Source of the DNA: Deltaproteobacteria bacterium
GTDB taxonomy: Bacteria; Desulfobacterota_D; UBA1144; Nemesobacterales; UBA2774
DNA: 32,139 bases
Direction: 5' to 3'
Assembly (NCBI GenBank): GCA_029262275.1
Contig: JAJCZS010000017.1
Coordinates: 1-32,139 of the forward strand
Made by a program: the position numbers and the translations under genes. The notes beneath the pieces are model-generated. The model was not told where the DNA came from, did not search any database, and saw only the letters and a list, made by a program, of their open reading frames with translations. This document shows, one piece after another, positions 7,615 through 16,586 of the stretch (positions are counted from its first letter, which is position 1; the number at the start of each line of letters is the position of its first letter).

Positions 7615-8031
7615 TCAGTTATTGAACTTGTGAGCTCTAAATAAATTCTTTATAACAATATGAACTATAGGAATACCAAACGCTATTTTTAGTACTGAGA
7701 ATAAAAATGGCCTACCAAAACTAGAGTAATTCTGCTCTAAAAAGCCATAAGATAAGACTATTCCATTATCGTATAGCTGAATCAAGGTAAGAAGTGACAC
7801 TACAATCAGATATAACCAACATAATAGAGTTAGGTAATAACCCCACTTACTTCCCCTCCAGATTAGAATGCCACCTACAGTGCCGCAAATAGCCCTGAAA
7901 ATGATCGCATTAATAACTATTATAGTTGCAGTAAGAGGGAAGTTCTCTAAATACCCAATAAGCCAAAACCCACCTATCGCAGGAAGTCCAGCAAGTATCG
8001 TTATTAATCCTATTGTTTTTTGTTTATTCAC
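7615..8031 (-). CDS. Small hypothetical membrane protein
   Basis: Not recognised as a named family. The 138 aa form about four hydrophobic segments (roughly residues 7-27, 34-58, 64-86 and 108-130). A short amphipathic loop separates the last two, and the C-terminus is basic (KNLFRAHKFNN). The topology and the short Arg/Trp loop between helices 2 and 3 (WRGSKWGY) resemble small DoxX-like or DUF-type membrane proteins, but I cannot assign one. The start is GTG at 8029-8031. It begins 18 nt after the stop of the permease on the same strand, so it is probably the last gene of the ddl-permease unit. Confidence 0.75.
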   Translation of the reverse strand: MNKQKTIGLITILAGLPAIGGFWLIGYLENFPLTATIIVINAIIFRAICGTVGGILIWRGSKWGYYLTLLCWLYLIVVSLLTLIQLYDNGIVLSYGFLEQNYSSFGRPFLFSVLKIAFGIPIVHIVIKNLFRAHKFNN

Positions 8032-8049
8032 TATCAGATCTACGTATCT

Positions 8050-10131
8050 TTAGCTGATATAGGTTTTGTGAAACTCTCTCATGCTAGAGGGCTCACCAAT
8101 AACAGTAATTCTATCGTATTCATGAATTATAGTGCTGCCGCGAGGTATTATAGTCTGCTCTCCGCGGCGAATAAGCGCAACCAAGCTTCCCTCAGGCATA
8201 TTTATGGCACTCAGTGGCTTTCCGATCAACTGTTCTGTGGGTGAATCCTTGTGGATATAGATAGAATGAAATCTTTCATTGTGCAATATGGATTCTTTTA
8301 GTTGCTGTTCATCCTCAGCCGCAATCCAGTCATTCATAAAGTCCTCAATTTCAATTTGTCTTGCAACCTGGGCCAACATTCTCACATGCTGAGTAGGATT
8401 ATCCAAAGGGCTAAGAAGAAAGAATATTGCATGTAAGGTTTGATCTTCCAACTGGTCGGTAGCTGGATTATTAACTGTGACATTAATCCCGGGTTTAGAG
8501 CGGACCATTACCATTTCCATCTGCGTGAGTCCTTCAACTCTAGAATGTGGAAGTGCCGCACCATGAGCAACAGGGGTCACGCCCACGACTGTACCTTCAA
8601 AGAACTGCCTGTATAGATTGTCATAAGATTCCGGCACAAAGTTTGAGAATAATGTACTTACTCTCTCCACAATATCTTCAAAGCTAATCCCTTCACCCAC
8701 ATCTATTACATGACTTCTAGCTACCAGTTGATCAAAGGGATCATCCTTTCTTAACTCTTTTTCCTTTAAAATTCCCCTGAGCTCTCTATCTAACCCCTCT
8801 TGTCTTGATTGACCTAGTTTCTCAAAAATATGATATATTGCACCACTTCTACCTACTTTGTTTCTAACATAATATCTGTACCAAACAACTCCGATTAGTA
8901 ATAACACCATTGTAAATATCTTAGTCCATGCACTCATATGGCTAAATAACCAGAGACTCGAGAAAACACCAAAAATAGGCATCCAGGGATAAAAAGGTGA
9001 AATATAACTAGGATCATACGAATCTATTTTGCTCTCCCTCATCACTATTACCGCTACACAAACCAGCATAAACATTAACAACTGAAATGCACTAGCAATC
9101 TTTACAATCCTGGAGGTATCAAGAAGCAAAAGAATTATGACAATGGTTGTTACAGTAAATATAATGGAATTAATCGGCATACCATTCTTACTCAATCTTT
9201 GTAAAAAGCTTGGCATCATAAAATCCCTGCTCATAGCCAATGGATATCTTGATGCGCTCATAGTTCCTGCATTAGCAACGGATATAAAAGCAAAAAGAGC
9301 CGCTATAGATATTACAATAACCCCTACTCTACCGAATAATGATTCTGCAACTGTAGCTACAGGTGACAAATCCCCAGCAAGCTGGTCCATAGGTACAATG
9401 CCAACCATTACTGCTGTTCCTATGCCATAGAGCAATATTGCAGTGAACAGTGCTAAAAAAATACCAAGTGGAAGATTGCGTTCAGGGTTTTCTACTTCTT
9501 CGGAAAGGCTCGTAACCTTAGTTATTCCACCATAACTAATATAAACTAATGCCGCTGTTGAAATAATGGCACCTGAACCTGGTTCAAGATAGTTATTAAA
9601 ATGTGAGAAATTAAGCTCAGGTACAGCTCCGCCAATTAGTACGACAAGTGCAACAATTACTAAGAACACAAGGACAATTTGCAACTTGCCGCTCGTATCA
9701 GCACCCAAAACATTCAAGAGACCAAGTGCAATGGCAAGTCCAATTGCTACAGCAACTATGGGTAGTTCAGGTATGAAAAGTCCAAGATATACACCTATTC
9801 CAATTAAAGCAAATGCAACTTTCAATACCAGAGCAAGCCAGGTACCTATTCCCCCAACCGTTCCCAATAGAGATCCCATGGAGCGATCAAGAAAGTAGTA
9901 GACTCCTCCTGCTCTTGGCATTGCTGTAGTAAGTTCAACTATACAAAATGTAGCCGGGATTAGTGGCAGTACTGCGATTAAATATGAAAGTGTTATAGCA
10001 GACCCAGCCTGCATTGCCGCTATACCAGGCAGCAAGAAAAAACCAGCACTCAGGGTTGTCCCGGTAGCTAAGGCATAAACGTCAAGCAAGCCCAGACTTT
10101 TCTTAAGACGCTGGGGACTTTTATTACTCAT
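8050..10131 (-). CDS. APC-family amino-acid permease fused to PTS EIIA-like and TrkA-C domains
   Basis: Cytoplasmic-membrane transporter of 693 aa with three parts. Residues about 10-425 are an APC permease with 12 or so membrane helices, the TTLSAGFFLLPG substrate-binding loop and the conserved SEEVENPERNLP cytoplasmic loop. Residues about 465-615 resemble a PTS EIIA type-2 (fructose/nitrogen-type) domain with the phospho-acceptor His529 in ALPHSRVEGL. Residues about 624-684 are a TrkA-C (RCK-C) ligand-binding domain. Cytoplasmic EIIA and RCK-C parts suggest transport gated by a phosphorylation or small-ligand signal; this is inference. The substrate is probably an amino acid or amine. The gene follows ddl by 9 nt. 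No clear Shine-Dalgarno sequence is seen, so translation may be coupled to ddl. Confidence 0.9.
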   Translation of the reverse strand: MSNKSPQRLKKSLGLLDVYALATGTTLSAGFFLLPGIAAMQAGSAITLSYLIAVLPLIPATFCIVELTTAMPRAGGVYYFLDRSMGSLLGTVGGIGTWLALVLKVAFALIGIGVYLGLFIPELPIVAVAIGLAIALGLLNVLGADTSGKLQIVLVFLVIVALVVLIGGAVPELNFSHFNNYLEPGSGAIISTAALVYISYGGITKVTSLSEEVENPERNLPLGIFLALFTAILLYGIGTAVMVGIVPMDQLAGDLSPVATVAESLFGRVGVIVISIAALFAFISVANAGTMSASRYPLAMSRDFMMPSFLQRLSKNGMPINSIIFTVTTIVIILLLLDTSRIVKIASAFQLLMFMLVCVAVIVMRESKIDSYDPSYISPFYPWMPIFGVFSSLWLFSHMSAWTKIFTMVLLLIGVVWYRYYVRNKVGRSGAIYHIFEKLGQSRQEGLDRELRGILKEKELRKDDPFDQLVARSHVIDVGEGISFEDIVERVSTLFSNFVPESYDNLYRQFFEGTVVGVTPVAHGAALPHSRVEGLTQMEMVMVRSKPGINVTVNNPATDQLEDQTLHAIFFLLSPLDNPTQHVRMLAQVARQIEIEDFMNDWIAAEDEQQLKESILHNERFHSIYIHKDSPTEQLIGKPLSAINMPEGSLVALIRRGEQTIIPRGSTIIHEYDRITVIGEPSSMREFHKTYIS

Positions 10132-10140
10132 AAATGATCA

Positions 10141-11244
10141 CTATGATTTAATATCCGTTGTGAGTTTCAGCTGCTCATTTTTTCTGTGTATTGCAACATC
10201 AAAGAGCTGGCTAATTAATTCGGGGAAACTTACCCCACTTATTTCCCATAGCTTAGGATACATACTTATCTGAGTGAAACCAGGAATTGTATTAATTTCA
10301 CCAACAAACAGCTCGCCAGTATCACCATTTAGTAGAAAATCGACCCTACCCATCCCACTACAATCAAGGGCTTTAAATGTTTTTACAGCTAAATCTCTCA
10401 ACTTATTAGTCATATCTTCATCAATCTGAGCGGGGGCTATAAGACCTGTTCCTTCCTCTAAATATTTAGCAGTGTAATCATAGAACTCCCTGTGAGGTAC
10501 AATTTCTCCAGGAAGGGATGCAATAGGGTTTTCATGGCCCAGCACGCTTATTTCTATTTCCCTTGGATTAGATACGGCCTTTTCTATTAAGATACGGTTT
10601 GAGTAACGACACGAATCATCTACTGCAGAATCTAAATCCGAAACAGAGTCGACCTTGGAAACACCTACGCTTGATCCCAGATCAGCAGACTTCACAAAAC
10701 ATGGAAAACCAATCTCACTATGCACACTGTCTCTAATTATCTGTTTTTGAGACTCCCACTGATATCTATAAAATCCAACGCAAGGAACCACTGGGATTGA
10801 AGCTTCTTTAAGCACCGCTTTCATTACTAGCTTATCCATTCCAATAGATGAGCCGAGAACTGATGCACCTACAAAGGGTATACCCATTAGTTCAAACAAT
10901 CCTTGAATTGTTCCATCTTCCCCGTAAGTGCCGTGAAGCACAGGGAAAACTACGTCCAGCTTTATTTCATCTATAACTTCAGATTCTTTTATTTCAAAGA
11001 AAATAGGGTCTTCGTAATTTAGTGATGGTGTCAAAAAAGAGTCATGCCTTATTTTTAGCTCTCCGTCTTTAAGCCACTCATCTATAGAAGCTCTATGCCA
11101 TAGACCATTTTTATCTATGAAAATGGGATAGATATCATAAAGATCTGTATCGGTATTACTAATTACGGACTTTGCGGAAAGTAAGGATACTTCATGTTCA
11201 ACCGACCTTCCTCCAAATATAATTCCAACATTTAACTTAGACAA
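10141..11244 (-). CDS. ddl: D-alanine--D-alanine ligase
   Basis: Makes D-Ala-D-Ala from ATP and two D-alanines for the peptidoglycan stem peptide, in the cytoplasm. ATP-grasp fold, 367 aa, the size of the longer DdlA type. Visible motifs are FGGRSVEHEVS (residues 10-20), LHGTYGEDGTIQG, the ATP-grasp segment FVKSADLGSSVGV, and the metal-binding and oxyanion segment GEINTIPGFTQISMYP near the C-terminus, with the Glu and Asn ligands kept. Translation starts at TTG (11242-11244), with AGGAG 11 nt upstream. No ATG fits the family N-terminus. It heads a unit with the permease and the small membrane protein. Confidence 0.95.
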   Translation of the reverse strand: MSKLNVGIIFGGRSVEHEVSLLSAKSVISNTDTDLYDIYPIFIDKNGLWHRASIDEWLKDGELKIRHDSFLTPSLNYEDPIFFEIKESEVIDEIKLDVVFPVLHGTYGEDGTIQGLFELMGIPFVGASVLGSSIGMDKLVMKAVLKEASIPVVPCVGFYRYQWESQKQIIRDSVHSEIGFPCFVKSADLGSSVGVSKVDSVSDLDSAVDDSCRYSNRILIEKAVSNPREIEISVLGHENPIASLPGEIVPHREFYDYTAKYLEEGTGLIAPAQIDEDMTNKLRDLAVKTFKALDCSGMGRVDFLLNGDTGELFVGEINTIPGFTQISMYPKLWEISGVSFPELISQLFDVAIHRKNEQLKLTTDIKS

Positions 11245-11286
11245 TATTAACTACACTCCTAGTATAAATATCTTCTACATACCAAC

Positions 11287-11314
11287 TTGATATAACATTT
11301 CTCTGAGGTAATAT
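11287..11314 (+). promoter_or_regulatory. Predicted promoter of the thiolase gene
   Basis: -35 TTGATA (11287-11292), 16-nt spacer, -10 TAATAT (11309-11314), in the 120-bp divergent gap between ddl and the thiolase gene. This places the transcript start about 43 nt before the thiolase ATG. Confidence 0.45.
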
Positions 11315-11364
11315 GCAAGAATAACCGCTATAAACAGGCTCGAAAACCCCCTGGAGGTAAATCA

Positions 11365-12555
11365 ATGCAAAAAGTTGTCATATGTGAACCACTAAGAACA
11401 GCAGTAGGCTCTTTCGGTGGCACTCTCAAAAATACTTCCACAGCAGAACTGGGATCAACTGTAGTAAAAGAGATACTTTCACGCACAGGAATCGATCCGA
11501 AAGAAATTGATGACTGCATTATGGGAAACATCCTATCAGCGGGGCAGGGAATGAATATATCAAGACAAGTTGCGATTAGTTCAGGTTTGCCCGTAGAAAT
11601 TCCAGCTTTTACAATTAATAGAGCATGTGGATCTGGTGTTCAAACTGTTGCTAATGCAGCTCAAGCCATCAAAGCAGGAGACGCTGAAGTTATAATCGCA
11701 GGTGGTGTTGAAAATATGAACCTGGCTCCATATTATTTGAAAAATGCACGATATGGATACAGGTTGAATGCACCTGATGACGGAATTATAGATGGCATGC
11801 TATGCGATGGGTTGATGGATGTTTTCAATGATTACCATATGGGAGTTACAGCAGAGAATTTGGCTGAAAAATATGATATTGGCCGTGTAGAACAAGACGA
11901 GTTTGCATACAACAGCCAGATGAAATGTAAGGCAGCAATGGACGCGGGCAAATTTAACGATGAAATAGTCCCAGTCTTAATACCACAGAGAAAATCTGAC
12001 CCTATTGCTTTTGATACCGATGAACACCCAAGGGGTGATACTACGGTTGAAACCCTATCTAAACTCAGAGCGGCGTTTAAAAAAGACGGCACAGTTACTG
12101 CTGGTAATGCTTCAGGGATTAATGATGGAGCGGCAGCTCTACTGGTTACATCTGAAGAGAAAGCTAGTGACTTAGGACTTAAGCCTGTTGCATCTATAGT
12201 TTCCTATGCAGTCGCAGGAGTAGATCCTTCGATTATGGGCATTGGTCCTGTCCCTGCTATGCAAAAAGCTCTAGATAAAGCCGGACTTTCACTCGATGAC
12301 ATAGATCTGTTTGAACTAAATGAGGCTTTTGCAGCACAATCGTTGGCAGTACTTAGAGATATTCCTATTCCCCAAGACAAACTAAATGTAAACGGTGGTG
12401 CTATAGCACTTGGCCATCCAGTAGGAGCCTCTGGAACAAGGCTACTTGTCACCTTGCTTCATGAGATGAAAAAAAGAGATGATGCAAAACTAGGCCTTGC
12501 CACCTTGTGTATTGGAGGCGGAATGGGGATTGCGATGATAGTTGAGAAACTCTAG
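11365..12555 (+). CDS. atoB: Acetyl-CoA C-acetyltransferase (thiolase)
   Basis: Biosynthetic-type thiolase: condenses two acetyl-CoA to acetoacetyl-CoA or runs the reverse cleavage. 396 aa, a normal tetrameric thiolase subunit. The acyl-accepting Cys88 is in NRACGSGVQ, His351 in [16 protein letters not shown], and Cys382 in the C-terminal [17 protein letters not shown] is also present. Shine-Dalgarno GGAGG precedes the ATG. It is divergent from ddl and convergent with a thioesterase whose stop codon overlaps its own. It may supply acetoacetyl-CoA for isoprenoid or hydroxyalkanoate metabolism or serve fatty-acid breakdown; no other pathway gene is adjacent to decide. Confidence 0.95.
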   Translation: MQKVVICEPLRTAVGSFGGTLKNTSTAELGSTVVKEILSRTGIDPKEIDDCIMGNILSAGQGMNISRQVAISSGLPVEIPAFTINRACGSGVQTVANAAQAIKAGDAEVIIAGGVENMNLAPYYLKNARYGYRLNAPDDGIIDGMLCDGLMDVFNDYHMGVTAENLAEKYDIGRVEQDEFAYNSQMKCKAAMDAGKFNDEIVPVLIPQRKSDPIAFDTDEHPRGDTTVETLSKLRAAFKKDGTVTAGNASGINDGAAALLVTSEEKASDLGLKPVASIVSYAVAGVDPSIMGIGPVPAMQKALDKAGLSLDDIDLFELNEAFAAQSLAVLRDIPIPQDKLNVNGGAIALGHPVGASGTRLLVTLLHEMKKRDDAKLGLATLCIGGGMGIAMIVEKL

Positions 12556-13010
12556 GTTTTAGTATTGATCTCTATACTGTACTTCCGCTCTTTAAATAAA
12601 GCCTTGAACTCTTTAGGCACCTGCGCAACTTCATGCTTTTCATAATGAATAAAAACTATTCCAGTTTTTAAGAAGGCAACTACTTTGCCAGATTCTTTAT
12701 TGGTCAATCTGTAGACTATGTCACAGCCGTATTTGAGATAGTCACACACCGCAATATCTACTGTAACAACATCTCCGTAGAACCCTTCTGACTTATAGTA
12801 GATAGCCACATCTGAGAGGATTATAGCTGGGCCAAAGGCGTCCAGCTCAGTAAACCCATGGCTCTTAAAAAACCTTACCCTGGCTTCATGAGCGAGGGAC
12901 AAAATGGAGTCGTGCCCCAAGTGTCCACCGTAATTTATATCACTTATTCTAAGGCTAATATCAGTTGAGTAATCAAATTTCTTTGGTGGATTTATTTTTA
13001 TTCTGGCCAT
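12552..13010 (-). CDS. Hot-dog acyl-CoA thioesterase (4HBT / YbgC-FadM type)
   Basis: Hydrolyses an acyl-CoA thioester; the substrate is unknown. The single hot-dog domain of 152 aa has the 4HBT pattern [16 protein letters not shown] (residues 22-37), with Asp24 at the usual catalytic position, and HEARVRFF (41-48) on the central helix. The ATG has AGGAAG as Shine-Dalgarno. It starts 3 nt after the stop of the LLM oxidoreductase gene, so the two form an operon. Its TAG stop and that of the convergent thiolase share the palindrome CTAG. Confidence 0.85.
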   Translation of the reverse strand: MARIKINPPKKFDYSTDISLRISDINYGGHLGHDSILSLAHEARVRFFKSHGFTELDAFGPAIILSDVAIYYKSEGFYGDVVTVDIAVCDYLKYGCDIVYRLTNKESGKVVAFLKTGIVFIHYEKHEVAQVPKEFKALFKERKYSIEINTKT

Positions 13011-13013
13011 TTA

Positions 13014-14063
13014 TCACTTCCTGAAATAAGGCAATATCTCCTTAGAAATTACCTCAAACGATTTTTGCTTGTCTGGACTAAAATCTCTAAAGAAAAAATG
13101 ATCCACACCAGCTTCAACATATTCTTCAATCCTTTTTATCACATCTTCCTTTGATCCAGCAATTACAAAATCCATTACCATATCACGGGAGTAGTACTTT
13201 TGTCCCATCTCTCTAAATTTTCTGAGCATATCAGTATCATTAGGCATGATCTTAGTGTATTCAAGCCCCTTGTACTCCTCATCAATCTCTATATCATAGC
13301 CCGCTTGAGACAGCAGTTCAGGCCATATAAGAGCATGTTTAATAGGCTCAAGGGTTGAATATGCCTCATCTTGATTAGATGCGATTGAGGTAAATATAAA
13401 AAGGGTCTTCTCTATTGGCCCTAGGCTACTATCTCTATTTTTTGCACCTTCATCTACTGCAAGAGACTTCTCCCTAAAAACTCTTGACGGCATTGCATTT
13501 GTAACCCAACCATCACCATATTCACCAGCAACCCTGAGCGCCCTTGGGCCTGTTGCAGCAATATAAATGGGCACGCCTTTATCCGAGACAGGTTGTATCC
13601 TAAGCTCAGCGTCACTTAGCTTGTAGAATTCTCCTTCAAAGTTAACTGGCTCTCCAGTCCACAGAGCTCTCATTATTTTTACTGATTCAACTACTCGTGT
13701 AAGAGGTTTATTCCAGGCTATCCCATAGGGATCAAGATTCATTTTTTCTCCGTATCCTAAACACACAAAACATCTGCCGGCGGAGATATGATCCACAGTG
13801 GCCAGCCTTTGAGCAAATATTGCAGGGTGAATCCTATGTGCATCACCTACGCTACCAAGATTTATAGAGTTTGTCTGAGTAGATGCGGCCGTTATAACAG
13901 ACCAGACCTCTGGAGTTAGTTTCTTGGCCATAAAAACTACATGATCAGGAAACCAAACAGCTTCAAAATCTGCTTCTTCAGCTTTCTTAGAGAAATCAAT
14001 TAGCGCTTGAACAGACTCTCCGGGCAGCGGTGCGGATATGCCGAATTTAAGAGTTTTAGACAT
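13014..14063 (-). CDS. LLM-class flavin/F420-dependent oxidoreductase
   Basis: Luciferase-like TIM-barrel oxidoreductase related to methylene-tetrahydromethanopterin reductase and F420-dependent enzymes. The start at ATG 14061-14063 is chosen because AAGGAG lies 8 nt upstream and it begins at the conserved KFGISAPL strand; an in-frame GTG 24 nt further up has no such site. Family signatures are AEEADFEAVWFPDHV, INLGSVG, FAQRLATVDHISAGR, GLYGE-like CLGYGEKM, and ALWTGEPVNFEGEFYKL. 349 aa. It is the first gene of an operon with the hot-dog thioesterase, hinting at a step on an acyl or CoA-linked substrate. FMN versus F420 use is not decidable here. Confidence 0.88.
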   Translation of the reverse strand: MSKTLKFGISAPLPGESVQALIDFSKKAEEADFEAVWFPDHVVFMAKKLTPEVWSVITAASTQTNSINLGSVGDAHRIHPAIFAQRLATVDHISAGRCFVCLGYGEKMNLDPYGIAWNKPLTRVVESVKIMRALWTGEPVNFEGEFYKLSDAELRIQPVSDKGVPIYIAATGPRALRVAGEYGDGWVTNAMPSRVFREKSLAVDEGAKNRDSSLGPIEKTLFIFTSIASNQDEAYSTLEPIKHALIWPELLSQAGYDIEIDEEYKGLEYTKIMPNDTDMLRKFREMGQKYYSRDMVMDFVIAGSKEDVIKRIEEYVEAGVDHFFFRDFSPDKQKSFEVISKEILPYFRK

Positions 14064-14131
14064 ATTTTTCTCTCCTTTTGTGCTCACTTTCAGCCTCCAA
14101 ATTATACATCATCTAAATTTAACTTTTCATC

Positions 14132-14160
14132 TTGATTTTTATAAATCATAGGGTTATTAT
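14132..14160 (+). promoter_or_regulatory. Predicted promoter and overlapping inverted repeat for the PUR-domain gene
   Basis: -35 TTGATT (14132-14137), 17-nt spacer, -10 TATTAT (14155-14160). A 6-bp inverted repeat TGATTT-TTAT-AAATCA (14133-14148) covers the -35 and spacer, an arrangement that would suit a repressor or autoregulation. In the opposite direction, a TATAAT (14101-14106, minus) could serve the LLM operon. Confidence 0.4.
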
Positions 14161-14230
14161 TTCGACCCATACGCAGTAAACCACAAATTACATCCCAAAG
14201 ATAGGGAATGAGGCGGAGGTCGCGAATAAG

Positions 14231-14479
14231 ATGGAAAGAGCAGAGAGAACAGACAGAACAGAAAAAGAACACGCAAGCAAACATGTGGACATTGAATCTA
14301 AAAGATTTTTCTTTGATGTAAAAGAAAACCATAAAGGCAAATATCTAAGAATTACAGAATTGAGCGGAGGCAGGTCTTGTATTGTTATACCCCTTGGCGG
14401 AATCACTCTATTCAAGGAGAGATTAGGGGAAATAATTGAAGAAGCAGAAAAGCTAGTTGATGCTCCAGCAAGCTTTTAA
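14231..14479 (+). CDS. PUR-domain (PurA-like) single-stranded DNA/RNA-binding protein
   Basis: Small 82-aa protein with one PUR repeat at about residues 23-72. The repeat has the strand pattern of the family: SKRFFFDVKEN, then KGKYLRITE, then SCIVIPLGGITLF, and a closing amphipathic helix (KERLGEIIEEAEKL). Pur-alpha-type proteins bind purine-rich single-stranded DNA or RNA. The spirochaete homologue BpuR acts as a DNA/RNA-binding regulator. The charged N-terminal tail (residues 1-22, Arg/Glu/Lys-rich) is not part of the fold. Shine-Dalgarno GGAGG lies 11 nt upstream. It has its own promoter with an overlapping dyad. Regulation of nearby genes is not implied by the sequence. Confidence 0.75.
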   Translation: MERAERTDRTEKEHASKHVDIESKRFFFDVKENHKGKYLRITELSGGRSCIVIPLGGITLFKERLGEIIEEAEKLVDAPASF

Positions 14480-14545
14480 GTCTTACTTTCTACAGTAGAA
14501 AAGATCCTTTAAAATCAGCGTCGAGTTTTATTCTAAACAGAATAG

Positions 14546-15811
14546 CTACGACTTGAGGAATTTGGGAATTTGCTCAAGGCCAAGCATCTCATCATAAGTC
14601 TCTCTTTTTCTTATGATTGAGAATTGATCGCCTTTTACAAGCACTTCTGCAACTCGTGGGCGGGTGTTGTAATTTGAAGACATTACAAAACCGTATGCTC
14701 CCGCGCTGAGCACAGCAAGCAAATCACCACTCTTAACTTGTGGAAGCTCTCTGTCCTGAGCAAGGAAGTCTCCCGATTCACAGATGGGACCGACCACATC
14801 TACAACCTCTTTACCTGAAGAGTTTTTCACGACTGGTAGAATTTCATGATAAGACTCATAAAAAGCAGGCCTAATTAGATCATTCATTGCAGCGTCTACT
14901 ATTACAAATTTCTTTGCCGTTCCTTCTTTTAGATAAAGCACCTTGGTTATAAGCATTCCTGCGTTACCCATAAGCGATCTGCCAGGCTCCAGCACAAGTT
15001 TGTATGGCTTGCCAGAGAACTCTTTCTTAATAATGTCGGCATACATCTTAGGGTGAGGCGGTTTATCATCTAACTTATAGCTTATTCCAAGACCGCCGCC
15101 TATATCGATGTATTGAATGTTTATTCCCTCGGCAACTAAATCATCAGCAAGACCTATTAATTTTCTCACAGAATCTACAAATGGAGTGAGATCAAAAATT
15201 TGTGATCCTATATGCGCATCAATAGCAATTACATCTATACCTTCCATCTTTTGAGCTTCCTTATAGACTTCAAAAGCTCTGCCTATCTCTATACCAAATT
15301 TACTTTTCTTAAACCCAGTTGAAATATAAGGATGAGTTTTGGGATCAATGTCAGGATTTACTCTAAGTGCAACTGGTGCCTTCTTCCCAATCTCCATACC
15401 CACCGAGTTTAATACATGCAGTTCTTCTTCGGACTCCACATTGAAAAATAAGATTCCGGCTTCAATTGCTGCTTTCATTTCCTCTCTTGTTTTTCCTACT
15501 CCAGAGAATACTACTTTGCCAAGATCACCTCCAGCCCGTTTAACTCGCAGTAGCTCACCGCCTGAGACAATATCGTAGCCAGAGCCCAGATCAGAGAACG
15601 CTTTTAGAATCGCAAGATTAGAATTTGCCTTAACCGAGTAGCAGATTAGCGTATCCATATCGGCAAAAGCTTCATTGTAAGCAGTAAAACTATCTTCTAG
15701 GAATTCATAACTATATATATAACAGGGTGTTCCTACCGACTCTGCAATGGTGGCTATAGACACTCCCCCTATATGGAATTCGCCATCTTTGTATTTAAAT
15801 GAGCTGTGCAT
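14546..15811 (-). CDS. lysA: Diaminopimelate decarboxylase
   Basis: Last step of lysine synthesis: decarboxylates meso-diaminopimelate with PLP. Fold-type III, 421 aa. Lys61 in CYSVKANSN binds PLP; the phosphate-binding GGGLGISY is at 238-245 and EPGRSL at 275-280. Cys344-Glu-Ser-Gly-Asp and GAYGFVMSSNYN (371-382) come from the dimer partner's side of the active site. Shine-Dalgarno AAGGAG lies 10 nt before the ATG. The usual lysA neighbour dapF is absent here. The HCCA-like gene lies 39 nt upstream on the same strand, a likely but not meaningful pairing. Confidence 0.97.
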   Translation of the reverse strand: MHSSFKYKDGEFHIGGVSIATIAESVGTPCYIYSYEFLEDSFTAYNEAFADMDTLICYSVKANSNLAILKAFSDLGSGYDIVSGGELLRVKRAGGDLGKVVFSGVGKTREEMKAAIEAGILFFNVESEEELHVLNSVGMEIGKKAPVALRVNPDIDPKTHPYISTGFKKSKFGIEIGRAFEVYKEAQKMEGIDVIAIDAHIGSQIFDLTPFVDSVRKLIGLADDLVAEGINIQYIDIGGGLGISYKLDDKPPHPKMYADIIKKEFSGKPYKLVLEPGRSLMGNAGMLITKVLYLKEGTAKKFVIVDAAMNDLIRPAFYESYHEILPVVKNSSGKEVVDVVGPICESGDFLAQDRELPQVKSGDLLAVLSAGAYGFVMSSNYNTRPRVAEVLVKGDQFSIIRKRETYDEMLGLEQIPKFLKS

Positions 15812-15850
15812 TAATCAGATTCTCCTTCAAAATTGTCCAAATTAAAGTAT

Positions 15851-16444
15851 TTAACCCTCTCCGTTTAGGTACCTTTCTAAAAAAGAGAGCCTGTCGTTAC
15901 CCCAAAACATCTTATCATCAACAAACATCGTAGGGGCACCGAACACACCCCTTTCTATGGCGGTATTGGTCTCTTCTCTGAGTTTATCTTTTATTTCCTG
16001 CTCCCCTATTCTATTTAGAAACCACTCAGGGTCAATTCCAACCTTACTAACCGCTTCTCCCAAAAGCTCTGGTTTGCTCAAATCAACGCCATCTACCCAG
16101 TACTCCCTGAACATTTGATGACTATATTCGACCAGCTTCTTTTGCTCAGCTGCGGCAAAAGCCCCTCTCATAGACCTGACACTATTTAGAGGAAATAAAT
16201 TGGGAAAATTAAAGTCTGCCTCAAAATACCTTGCTACCCTCTCGAAATCTTCTTTTAGATATTTGATTTTATTGTCAATTTCTATTGCTGGTTTAGAGCC
16301 TATTTCATTAAAAACCCCGCCTAGCAAAAATGGTTTCCACTCAAGCTCTGCACCACTATCTTCACAAATTTTCTCGATCCTAGTAGATGCAATATACGTA
16401 TACGGACTGCTAAAATCATAATAGAATTCAACTTTCCTACTCAT
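15851..16444 (-). CDS. 2-hydroxychromene-2-carboxylate isomerase-like DsbA-family protein
   Basis: Thioredoxin-fold protein with a helical insertion, the kappa-GST/HCCA isomerase group. FYYDFSSPYTYIAS replaces the CxxC motif: the Ser-Pro-Tyr in the active position is typical of isomerases that use glutathione rather than a disulfide. Further family marks are WKPFLLGGVF, the helical insert, GVFGAPTMFVDDKMFWGNDRL (cis-Pro in GAPT) and a closing helix. The start is ATG 16442-16444, chosen because GGAG lies 6 nt upstream; a longer TTG-started frame has no ribosome site. 197 aa. The substrate is unknown, and no aromatic-degradation genes are nearby, so assignment as a true HCCA isomerase is uncertain. 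Confidence 0.85.
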   Translation of the reverse strand: MSRKVEFYYDFSSPYTYIASTRIEKICEDSGAELEWKPFLLGGVFNEIGSKPAIEIDNKIKYLKEDFERVARYFEADFNFPNLFPLNSVRSMRGAFAAAEQKKLVEYSHQMFREYWVDGVDLSKPELLGEAVSKVGIDPEWFLNRIGEQEIKDKLREETNTAIERGVFGAPTMFVDDKMFWGNDRLSFLERYLNGEG

Positions 16445-16543
16445 TTGACTCTCCATTAGTAATTTATTCAACAGGGATTATAAGAAATACAGCTACTAAT
16501 ATCAAGAAAGACAGTATTGTGTTGATCTAAACCTCTTTACAAA

Positions 16544-16571
16544 TTGACCCGAGACAGGGCTATGCTAAACT
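16544..16571 (+). promoter_or_regulatory. Predicted promoter of the heme gene cluster
   Basis: -35 TTGACC (16544-16549), 16-nt spacer, -10 TAAACT (16566-16571). Transcription would start near 16578, only about 9 nt before the ATG at 16587, so the leader is almost absent. No strong Shine-Dalgarno sequence is present. Confidence 0.5.
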
Positions 16572-16586
16572 CAGAAGTAGTTGAAG

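Noticed and set aside
14102-14332. 76-aa minus-strand frame overlapping the PUR gene and its promoter
   Set aside because: Overlaps a better supported gene and has no family marks or Shine-Dalgarno sequence.
14480-14545. Possible terminators between the PUR gene and lysA (TTTCTAC/GTAGAAA, TATTCT/AGAATA)
   Set aside because: Short AT-rich stems without a following T-run on the right strand.
16581-16586. TTG start six bases upstream of the HemDE ATG
   Set aside because: The ATG is the more usual start and neither has a clear ribosome site; the TTG adds only two residues.
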